Source of the DNA: an uncultured Ruminococcus sp.
GTDB lineage: Bacteria > Bacillota > Clostridia > Oscillospirales > CAG-272
DNA: 11,906 nt
Assembly (NCBI GenBank): GCA_902778985.1
Contig: CACYZS010000121.1
Span: forward strand, 1-11,906
Direction: 5' to 3'
Part shown: piece by piece, positions 5,690 through 11,906 of the stretch
How the letters are laid out: every line of letters starts with the position of its first letter
How positions within the stretch are numbered: position 1 is the first letter of the stretch
Made by a program: the position numbers and the translations under genes
The notes under the pieces: model-generated
The model's input: only the letters and a program-made list of their open reading frames with translations
What the model was told of the DNA's origin: nothing
Databases searched by the model: none

Positions 5690-5751
5690 ATGATGTTGTA
5701 GTTTGGCTTTCGGGAACCGGGATCGTCTGGAAGATCCGGAAGGGAGACGGT

Positions 5752-6054
5752 ATGAAAAAGAAAAACGACCTGCTCGCGTCGCTCCGTCTTCTCGGCTATC
5801 TGACCCAGTTCGGGCTCTCGGTGATCCTGCCCCCGCTGATCCTGGTCTTCCTCGGCGTATGGCTGTGCGACCGCTACGGGATCGGCGTCTGGCTGATCGT
5901 CGTCCTGCTGCTGCTCGGGCTTGTCAGTTCGGGGTGCAGTTTCTACCGTTTCTTCAAAACCTTTATCCGGGAGACGCGGGACGAGCCCTACGGGAAAGCC
6001 GCCCAAGACGACAAAACCGACGAGGGGAAAGGAGACAGCGAAGATGAAGTTTGA
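5752..6054 (+). CDS. atpZ: AtpZ/AtpI-family small membrane protein (ATP synthase gene 1)
   Basis: The 100-residue protein has two membrane segments (about 14-38 and 43-62) joined by the short turn CDRYGIG. A soluble charged tail ends in DDKTDEGKGDSEDEV. This is the pattern of AtpZ-like proteins encoded ahead of many F1Fo operons, thought to help c-ring assembly or Mg2+ supply. AtpZ and AtpI are often found together, as here. The start has GGAAGGGAG about five bases upstream. It is the first gene after the operon promoter, and its end overlaps the start of the next gene by eleven bases. The family is assigned from position and membrane layout rather than strong motifs, so the symbol is tentative. 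Confidence 0.75.
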   Translation: MKKKNDLLASLRLLGYLTQFGLSVILPPLILVFLGVWLCDRYGIGVWLIVVLLLLGLVSSGCSFYRFFKTFIRETRDEPYGKAAQDDKTDEGKGDSEDEV

Positions 6055-6574
6055 CCGTTCGGTCAAGCGTGAGATCGCCTACGTTTCGATCGGCACGCTT
6101 CTGCTCACCGCCGCGGAGATCGGCGTCTTCTTCGCGCTCGGCGCGTACACCGCGAAGGTGCTGTACGGCGCGATCCTTTCGGCTTCTGCCGGGATCCTGA
6201 ACTTCTTTTTGCTCGCCGTCACCGTGACCCGCGCGCTCTCGTATCCCCCCGAAGAGGAAGCGGCGGCGAAGGGGTTGCTCAAACTCTCGCGCATCTCGCG
6301 TATGTTTTTCCTTTTGGCGGCGCTTGCCGTCGGCGCGATCCTCTTCAACTGGATCTCGACCCTGATCACGATCTTTTTCCCGCGCGTCATTATCGGCGTG
6401 CGTGCCGTCGCCGTCAAACGCGAAGCCCCCGCTCTCCAGGTCTATACCGGGGAGGCGGACGAGCCCGGCGAACCGGATGAACCGGTCGAGCCGGAAGAGC
6501 CCGCAGAGACGGACGGCGAAAATCCGATAAAGAAAGGAAGTGAGGACGACGGAACCGACGAAAACCGAATATAA
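6044..6574 (+). CDS. atpI: AtpI-like ATP synthase accessory membrane protein
   Basis: The 176-residue protein carries four hydrophobic segments at about 12-33, 38-61, 86-105 and 106-122, fitting the ATP synthase I protein, a c-ring assembly factor. Sequence motifs in this family are weak, so the call rests on membrane layout and on its place before atpB. It is longer than typical AtpI proteins (about 120-130 residues). The extra part (about 127-176) is an acidic, proline-rich tail with repeated EPxEP/DEPxEP units. The ATG at 6044 has AAAGGAG about nine bases upstream. The ATG overlaps the end of atpZ, and its last 35 bases overlap the start of atpB, so translation of the three is probably coupled. 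Confidence 0.7.
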   Translation: MKFDRSVKREIAYVSIGTLLLTAAEIGVFFALGAYTAKVLYGAILSASAGILNFFLLAVTVTRALSYPPEEEAAAKGLLKLSRISRMFFLLAALAVGAILFNWISTLITIFFPRVIIGVRAVAVKREAPALQVYTGEADEPGEPDEPVEPEEPAETDGENPIKKGSEDDGTDENRI

Positions 6575-7454
6575 GGACGCTCCGGTCTCCCTGCGCGACC
6601 GGGTGCTGACGCGGCTCTGGTTCGTCCTGATGCTCCTGCCGCTTGTCGGCGGGATGCTCCTGAACCTCTTTTTGACGCCGCCGAGCGAGGGGATCACGGT
6701 CACCGGCGCGCAGATCTATTTTACGGTCTCGCTCCCCTTCGAGAACCTGCCCGCCCCGATCCGCGACCTTCCCGTTACCGAGTCGCAGGTCAACTCTGCT
6801 CTGGTGCTTCTCTTCCTGCTCTTCTTCTGCCTCTTTTTGACGCAGGGGATGCACGCCCGCGGGAAGTCGGTGCGCCAGGTGCTCGCCGAATTCATCGTCG
6901 AGAAGGTCGAGGGGTTCGTCAACAGCACGATGGGCGAGGGGTACGCCGGATTTCCGCCCTTCATCTGCGCGATCTTAATGCTCTCGGCGTTCTCGAGCCT
7001 GCTTTCGCTGCTCGGTCTGTACGCCCCGACGTCGGATATCAACGTGGTCGGCGGGTGGGCGATCCTGGTCTTCCTGATGATCACGCGCTACAAACTCAAA
7101 GCCGGCTTCGGCTCCTACGTCAAGGGATTTCTCGAACCGATCCCGGTGCTCGCGCCCTTTAACGTGCTGAGCGAATTTTCCACCCCGATCTCGATGGCGT
7201 TCCGTCACTACGGAAACGTGATGAGCGGCGGCGTCATCGCCACGCTGGTCTACGCGGGGCTCGCCGGTCTCTCGACCGTGGTCTTCGGCTGGCTGCCCGG
7301 ATTTCTCGGGGATATTCCCTTCTTCCAGATCGGCATTCCCGCCGTTCTCTCGGTCTACTTCGATCTTTTCTCGGGGTGTCTGCAGGCGTTCATCTTCGCC
7401 ATGCTGACCATGCTCTATATCTCGCTCGCCGCCCCCGAAAAAGAGAGTACGTAA
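6540..7454 (+). CDS. atpB: F1Fo ATP synthase subunit a
   Basis: The 304-residue protein is the Fo stator channel beside the c ring. The essential arginine of the ion path is in SMAFRHYGN (R222, equivalent to E. coli aR210). It is preceded by EFSTPIS and followed by a conserved C-terminal helix ending FAMLTMLYISLA. Several other membrane helices are clear, at about 24-45, 86-104, 138-162, 170-184 and 228-256. The start is the least certain part. GTG 6540 gives the full frame and overlaps atpI by 35 bases, but the AGGA site lies almost against it. GTG 6603 and ATG 6630 are in-frame alternatives; 6630 would cut into the first helix. It is followed 43 bases later by atpE. Confidence 0.93.
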   Translation: MRTTEPTKTEYKDAPVSLRDRVLTRLWFVLMLLPLVGGMLLNLFLTPPSEGITVTGAQIYFTVSLPFENLPAPIRDLPVTESQVNSALVLLFLLFFCLFLTQGMHARGKSVRQVLAEFIVEKVEGFVNSTMGEGYAGFPPFICAILMLSAFSSLLSLLGLYAPTSDINVVGGWAILVFLMITRYKLKAGFGSYVKGFLEPIPVLAPFNVLSEFSTPISMAFRHYGNVMSGGVIATLVYAGLAGLSTVVFGWLPGFLGDIPFFQIGIPAVLSVYFDLFSGCLQAFIFAMLTMLYISLAAPEKEST

Positions 7455-7482
7455 CAACGGTAAATCACACCAAGAACAATAA

Positions 7483-7833
<351 letters not shown>

Positions 7834-7896
7834 TTCTCCCCGCGCCGCGCCGTCGGGCGGCTTCCCCTTATCCGACGGAGAAAGAGGGTATCTGAC

Positions 7897-8430
7897 ATGA
7901 CGCATCTGCTCTTTGCAGAGGGCAAATTTCTGGAAGTTATCTCGGTCAACTTCTGGCAGATGATCATTTCGATATTGAACCTCGTGATCCTGTATCTGAT
8001 CCTGAAAAAATTTCTCTTCAAACCCGTGAAAAAGACGCTTGCCGAACGGCGCGCACAGGTGGACGACCTCTACGGCTCCGCCGAAGCGGCGAAGGCGGAA
8101 GCGGAGACTGCGCGGGACGAGTACACAGCCAAACTCGGCAACGCCGACGAGAGCGCGCGGCAGATCGTGTTCGACGCGACCAAGCGCGCAAACGAACGCG
8201 CCGAGGAGATCGTGGACGAGGCGAAGAGCGAAGCGGAGCGTCTGCGCCGCCGCGCCGACGAGGAGATCGCCCAGGAAAGGAAAAAGGCGCTCAACGAGGT
8301 CAAGAACGAGATCTCGGATATCTCGGTCGAGATCGCCGAAAAGGTGGTCGGCCGCGAGATCCGGGAAGAGGATCACCGCGAGATGATCGATCAGTTCATC
8401 CGCGATCTGGAGGACGGGGACCGTGTCTGA
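7897..8430 (+). CDS. atpF: F1Fo ATP synthase subunit b
   Basis: The 177-residue protein is the peripheral stalk. A short N-terminal segment leads into one membrane helix (about 18-40, VNFWQMIISILNLVILYLIL). A long, highly charged helix (about 44-155), rich in Ala, Glu, Lys and Arg and suited to a coiled coil, follows, and then the delta-binding end EKVVGREIREEDHREMIDQF. Length is normal for a bacterial b subunit. The ATG lies after GGAGAAAGAGGG; the 63-base gap after atpE shows no strong structure. Its last eight bases overlap the GTG start of atpH, so b and delta translation is coupled. Confidence 0.95.
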   Translation: MTHLLFAEGKFLEVISVNFWQMIISILNLVILYLILKKFLFKPVKKTLAERRAQVDDLYGSAEAAKAEAETARDEYTAKLGNADESARQIVFDATKRANERAEEIVDEAKSEAERLRRRADEEIAQERKKALNEVKNEISDISVEIAEKVVGREIREEDHREMIDQFIRDLEDGDRV

Positions 8431-8901
8431 CGTTGCGAAGGAATACGGCGCCGCGCTCTGGCTGCTCGCCCACGAGGACGGGATCGAGGATCAACTGCTC
8501 GAAGAGACGCGGACGGCGGCAAGCGTTCTGCGGGACAATCCCGCGTACCTGTCGCTTCTGTCTTCGCCCGACCTGACCAAAGAGGAACGCTCCTCCGCCG
8601 TCGTCCGGGCGTTTGCCGGGGGACACCGGTATCTCGTCAACTTCCTTTCGATGATGGTCGAACGCGGTTACAGCCGGGAGATCCCGGGTTGCCTCGACGA
8701 ATACCTGCGCCTCTACCGTGAGGATCGCGGGATCGCCGTGGCGAAGGTGGTTTCCGCGCGCCCCCTCGCCGACGGGGAGAAGACCAAACTGCGTCGCTGC
8801 TCGGCGGGATCAAGGTCGAGATCTCGGGGATGCTCCTCGACGGCTCGGCGCGCCGGCGGCTCGACGGTGTAAAAGCCGACCTGTCCTCCCTTACACTCTG
8901 A
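8423..8901 (+). pseudogene. atpH: F1 ATP synthase subunit delta, broken by an internal frameshifting deletion
   Basis: GTG 8423 begins a delta subunit (MSDVAKEYGAALWLLAHEDG, then SVLRDNPAYLSLLSSPDLTK, then FLSMMVERGYSREIP) that is normal through KVVSARPLADGEKTKLR, about residue 124. The frame then turns to non-family sequence and stops at 8870-8872. The true C-terminus lies in another frame from 8794: SLLGGIKVEISGMLLDG, then [17 protein letters not shown] and a stop at 8899-8901. Upstream 123-124 plus downstream 35 residues fall about 20 short of a usual delta (about 180). The join near 8792-8796 is thus a deletion of about 60 bases, of length 1 modulo 3, just before the conserved (P)SLLGG. 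Delta joins F1 to the peripheral stalk, so a true loss should disable coupling; an assembly or read error is a serious alternative. Confidence 0.85.
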
Positions 8902-8916
8902 TATTTCCGCGGTCGA

Positions 8917-8978
8917 CGGGCAGACGGCCGCTTGCACGCCGGGGTATCCCGGCTTCCCCGCTCCGGCGGGACTGCCCG
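8917..8978 (+). other. Predicted multibranch RNA structure between atpH and atpA
   Basis: CGGGCAG (8917-8923) pairs with CTGCCCG (8972-8978) and encloses two perfect hairpins. These are GCCGGG-GTAT-CCCGGC (8938-8953) and CCCGC-TCCG-GCGGG (8957-8970), with 14 bases of unpaired or weakly paired sequence before them. It fills most of the 103-base gap and ends ten bases before the AAAGGA ribosome site of atpA. It has no U tract, so it is not a normal terminator. mRNA processing, stability or translation control is possible; the function is unknown. Confidence 0.55.
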
Positions 8979-9004
8979 AATCCGAACGAAAGGATCATAT
9001 AACC

Positions 9005-10513
9005 TTGAAACTTCGTCCCGAAGAAATCAGCAGTATCATCAAGGAACAGATCCGTACCTACGACAGCCGGCTGAAGCAGGCGGAAGTGGGGACGGTCATT
9101 CTTGTCGGCGACGGGATCGCGAAGGTCCACGGACTCGAGAACTGCATGGCGAACGAACTTCTCGTCTTTGAAGGCGGGGAGACCGGTATGGCGCTCAACC
9201 TCGAGGAGAACGTGGTGTCGGTCGTGCTTCTGTCAAACGACGCCGGGATCAAAGAGGGCGACACCGTCAAACGGACGGGCAGCGTCGTCAGCGTCCCGGT
9301 CGGCGACGCCATGCTCGGCAGAACGGTCAACGCTCTCGGCGAACCCATCGACGGCAAAGGTCCGATCGCCGCGGCGGGACGCCGCCCGATCGAGAACGAC
9401 GCGCCCGGCATCATCAAACGCAAGAGCGTCAGCGTCCCGCTGCAAACCGGGATCAAGGCGATCGACAGTATGATCCCGATCGGCCGCGGTCAGCGCGAAC
9501 TGATCATCGGCGACCGCCAGACCGGGAAGACCACGATCGCCCTCGACACGATCCTGAACCAGAAGGGCAAAGACGTGCTCTGCGTCTACGTTGCGATCGG
9601 GCAGAAGAACGCCACCGTCGTTCAGTTTGCCGAAACGCTCCGTGCGGCGGGCGCCGCCGACTATACCGTGGTGGTCTCTGCGACCGCCGCCGATCCCGCG
9701 CCGCTCCAGTACATCGCGCCCTACGCGGGATGCGCCATCGCGGAATACTTTATGGCGCAGGGCAAGGACGTCCTGATCGTCTACGACGACCTCTCGAAGC
9801 ACGCCGTCGCCTACCGCGCCCTCTCGCTTCTGATCCGGCGTCCGCCGGGACGCGAGGCATACCCCGGCGACGTCTTCTATCTCCATTCCCGTCTTCTTGA
9901 ACGCGCCGCGCGGGTCGCCCCCGAGTACGGCGGCGGTTCGATCACCGCGATCCCGATCATCGAGACGCAGGCGGGCGACGTTTCCGCCTATATCCCGACC
10001 AACGTCATTTCGATCACCGACGGGCAGATCTTCCTTGAAAGCGAACTCTTCCACTCCGGCGTTATGCCCGCCGTGAACCCCGGTATCTCGGTCAGCCGCG
10101 TCGGCGGCAACGCGCAGATCAAGGCGATGAAGCGTGTCGCCGGGACGCTCAAACTGCTCTACTCCCAGTACCGGGAACTGCAGGCGTTCGCGCAGTTCGG
10201 CTCGGATCTCGACGCCGACACCAAGGACCGCCTTGCGCTCGGCGAGCGCATCGTCGCGATCCTGAAGCAGGATAAGAACGCCCCCGTCGCGGTCGAACAT
10301 CAGGTCGCGATCATCTACGCGACCGTCAACGGATACCTGAAAAACGTGCCGGTCGCGAAGGTGCCCGAGTACGAAACCGGTCTGTTCCGCTTCCTTGACC
10401 AGAAGTACGACGAACTGATGCAGATCATCCGCGAGACCGGGAACCTGCCCGACGAGGAGGCGCTTGCCGCCGCCATCGGGGCTTGGACCGCCGAATTTCT
10501 GAAAACCCTGTAA
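9005..10513 (+). CDS. atpA: F1 ATP synthase subunit alpha
   Basis: The 502-residue protein is full length. It has an N-terminal beta barrel (about 27-95), the P-loop GDRQTGKT (169-176) that binds the non-catalytic nucleotide, the conserved [11 protein letters not shown] (258-267) and [20 protein letters not shown] (280-299). The arginine finger is R365 in ISVSRVGG and completes the catalytic site on beta. The C-terminal helical domain contains [16 protein letters not shown]. The start is TTG 9005, ten bases after AAAGGA; no ATG or GTG lies in frame between it and the upstream stop. The unusual start and structured upstream gap suggest tuned translation. With beta it forms the catalytic hexamer. 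atpG follows after 39 bases. Confidence 0.97.
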   Translation: MKLRPEEISSIIKEQIRTYDSRLKQAEVGTVILVGDGIAKVHGLENCMANELLVFEGGETGMALNLEENVVSVVLLSNDAGIKEGDTVKRTGSVVSVPVGDAMLGRTVNALGEPIDGKGPIAAAGRRPIENDAPGIIKRKSVSVPLQTGIKAIDSMIPIGRGQRELIIGDRQTGKTTIALDTILNQKGKDVLCVYVAIGQKNATVVQFAETLRAAGAADYTVVVSATAADPAPLQYIAPYAGCAIAEYFMAQGKDVLIVYDDLSKHAVAYRALSLLIRRPPGREAYPGDVFYLHSRLLERAARVAPEYGGGSITAIPIIETQAGDVSAYIPTNVISITDGQIFLESELFHSGVMPAVNPGISVSRVGGNAQIKAMKRVAGTLKLLYSQYRELQAFAQFGSDLDADTKDRLALGERIVAILKQDKNAPVAVEHQVAIIYATVNGYLKNVPVAKVPEYETGLFRFLDQKYDELMQIIRETGNLPDEEALAAAIGAWTAEFLKTL

Positions 10514-10552
10514 CCCCAACCGTTCCGCGCAAACGGAAAGAAAGGAGGCGCC

Positions 10553-11398
10553 ATGGGCGCTGACGTAAAAGCGATCCGGAACCGGATCCGCAGCGTGGAA
10601 TCCACCATGCACATCACGAAGGCGATGGAACTGGTCGCCTCGTCGAAACTCCGTCACGCGAACGAGCAGATGGAGAACAGTCGCTTCTTCTTCGAGACGC
10701 TTGTCGCCTCGCTCTCCGACTTCGGGGACGGGATCGCCGAATCGGCGTTCGCCCCCCGCAAAGAGGTCAGGCGGCGCGCGCTGGTGGTGATCGCGGGCGA
10801 CCGCGGACTCGCCGGCGGGTATAACAACAACGTCTTCAAGACCGCTGCCGCGGTGGTCTCCGACGGGCTTCCCTACGCGGTGCTCCCGATCGGACGGCGC
10901 GCGGGCGAACACTTCAAGCGGCGGGGTGTGCCGTGTCTAATTGACAAAACCCCCACCCTGGAGGGCTTCACGCTCGAGGATTGCTCGGAGGCCGGCAAAC
11001 TCCTGGCGGACGGATACCGCCGCGGGGAGTACGACGAAGTGAAACTGATCTTCACCGACTATATCACGATGCTCTCGCAGAACCCGGCGACCCTGCCGCT
11101 CCTGCCGCTCGATCCGCCGAAGGGAGAAACGGTCGGGCAGCACGCCGAGACCCTCTACGATCCGAGTGCCGCCGCGGTGCTCGACGCGATCACCCCCGAA
11201 TACCTGTCGGGTATGATCTGGGGCGCGGTGTGCGAGAGTTTCACCTCGGAACTCGCGGCGCGCAGGACCGCGATGGACGCCGCGTCCAAGAACGCGTCCG
11301 AGATGATCGACACGCTTTCGCTCCGCTACAACCGCGCGCGGCAATCCGCCATCACGCAGGAGATCACCGAGATCATCGGCGGCTCCGAACAACAGTAA
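10553..11398 (+). CDS. atpG: F1 ATP synthase subunit gamma
   Basis: The 281-residue protein is the rotor shaft. The N-terminal helix IRNRIRSVESTMHITKAMEL followed by VASSKLR, and the C-terminal helix SLRYNRARQSAITQEITEII, form the coiled coil inside the alpha/beta hexamer. The central Rossmann-like part contains VVIAGDRGLAGGYNNN (77-92), a conserved family signature. Length is normal. AAAGGAGG lies five bases before the ATG. It is followed by atpD with a 24-base gap. Nothing unusual is seen apart from a modest insertion around 195-215 (PLDPPKGETVGQHAETLYDP), typical of Bacillota gammas. Confidence 0.96.
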   Translation: MGADVKAIRNRIRSVESTMHITKAMELVASSKLRHANEQMENSRFFFETLVASLSDFGDGIAESAFAPRKEVRRRALVVIAGDRGLAGGYNNNVFKTAAAVVSDGLPYAVLPIGRRAGEHFKRRGVPCLIDKTPTLEGFTLEDCSEAGKLLADGYRRGEYDEVKLIFTDYITMLSQNPATLPLLPLDPPKGETVGQHAETLYDPSAAAVLDAITPEYLSGMIWGAVCESFTSELAARRTAMDAASKNASEMIDTLSLRYNRARQSAITQEITEIIGGSEQQ

Positions 11399-11422
11399 TA
11401 ACCAAAAGGAAGGAAACAACCG

Positions 11423-11906
11423 ATGGAGAAACATATCGGTCACGTCACGCAGGTCATCGGACCGGTCGTCGACGTGCGGTTCGAGGACGGAGAACTTCCC
11501 GCTCTGAACCACGCCATCGAGATCGACCGGCAGGGCAAACGCCTGGTGGTCGAGGTGTCCCAGCATATCGGAGACGGCAGCGTGCGCTGTATCGCCATGT
11601 CCTCGACCGACGGACTTGTCCGGGGCGCCGAGGCGGTCGACACTGGACGCGGGATCACCGTCCCGGTCGGCGAGAAAACCCTCGGGCGCATCTTCAACGT
11701 ACTGGGTGAGGCGGTCGACGACCAACCCGATCCCGAGAACGTCGAGCGGTGGGAGATCCACCGTCCCGCCCCGACCTACGAGGAACAGAAGTCCGAGACC
11801 GAGATCCTTGAGACCGGCATCAAGGTCATCGACCTGATCTGCCCCTACTCGAAGGGCGGTAAGATCGGACTGTTCGGCGGCGCGGGCGTCGGCAAGACCG
11901 TTATCA
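11423..11906 (+). CDS. atpD: F1 ATP synthase subunit beta, N-terminal part cut by the window end
   Basis: The first 161 residues are present. They comprise the beta-barrel domain ([20 protein letters not shown]), the linker [20 protein letters not shown] and [10 protein letters not shown], the helix [20 protein letters not shown], and the catalytic P-loop GGAGVGKT at 152-159. The window ends two codons after the P-loop. The beta subunit hydrolyses or makes ATP at the alpha/beta interfaces. AAGGAAGG precedes the ATG at 11423. The remaining domains, and probably atpC, lie beyond the window. Confidence 0.97.
   Translation, partial: MEKHIGHVTQVIGPVVDVRFEDGELPALNHAIEIDRQGKRLVVEVSQHIGDGSVRCIAMSSTDGLVRGAEAVDTGRGITVPVGEKTLGRIFNVLGEAVDDQPDPENVERWEIHRPAPTYEEQKSETEILETGIKVIDLICPYSKGGKIGLFGGAGVGKTVI

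Noticed and set aside
5717..5751. Riboswitch in the ATP synthase leader
   Set aside because: The leader is only about 55 bases with one small bulged stem, too short for a known aptamer.
8780..8810. Programmed ribosomal frameshift in atpH
   Set aside because: A frameshift would change the frame but cannot restore about 20 missing conserved residues, and no slippery heptamer lies at the join.
9233..10912. Minus-strand open frame of 559 codons opposite atpA and atpG
   Set aside because: It lies wholly antisense to two well-recognised ATP synthase genes. Its sequence is Arg/Asp/Gly/Val-rich low-information translation, as expected from GC-rich codon bias, and it has no ribosome site.

Overview
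The window looks like a chromosomal piece of an uncultured, fairly GC-rich Clostridia-like bacterium (Bacillota). The reasons are strong GGAGG-type ribosome sites, sigma-A promoters with extended -10 (TGn) elements, a tRNA with an encoded CCA, a Cof-type HAD phosphatase, and an F-type ATP synthase operon in the order atpZ-atpI-atpB-E-F-H-A-G-D with a sodium-type c subunit. The lineage is inferred from style only; no marker gene settles it.

Layout. (1) 1-1480 is an accessory, visibly more AT-rich patch. It carries tRNA-Leu(CAG) on the minus strand with its own promoter and terminator, then a polysaccharide-deacetylase-like gene (392-1240, minus) with its own promoter and terminator. Two fossils flank the deacetylase: a 70-bp copy of the 3' part of the next gene (285-354), and a 53-bp inverted, decayed copy of the 3' part of the tRNA-Leu (1374-1426). 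(2) 1483-2187 (minus) is a secreted lipoprotein of unknown function. It is transcribed divergently from (3) 2347-4892, an operon of HAD phosphatase, short-chain dehydrogenase, flavin-reductase-like flavoprotein and a broken XRE-type regulator. (4) 4890-5100 is an array of different palindromes joined by a constant TATATCAT/TGATATA linker, closed by a terminator at 5101-5133. (5) 5184-5663 is a small unrecognised gene whose last codons overlap the promoter of (6) the ATP synthase operon, 5752 to the window end.

The ATP synthase genes cover the assembly factors (atpZ, atpI), the membrane stator and rotor (a, c, b) and the F1 head (delta, alpha, gamma, and the start of beta); epsilon would lie beyond the end. 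The c subunit carries a Na+ signature (V61, E63, T64, T65, Y68) plus a second carboxylate, E30, where classical Na+ rings have Gln. This resembles the two-carboxylate Na+ rotor known from Fusobacterium. The delta gene (atpH) is interrupted: a clean internal deletion removes about 20 codons and shifts the frame. The XRE gene in the upstream operon has the same kind of lesion, so either this genome carries small deletions or the assembly dropped short segments.

The observations I consider most worth checking are the palindrome/linker array, the inverted tRNA fossil with the duplicated lipoprotein fragment around the deacetylase, the two-carboxylate c subunit, and the paired frameshifting deletions. 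A compact predicted RNA structure between atpH and atpA is also notable.
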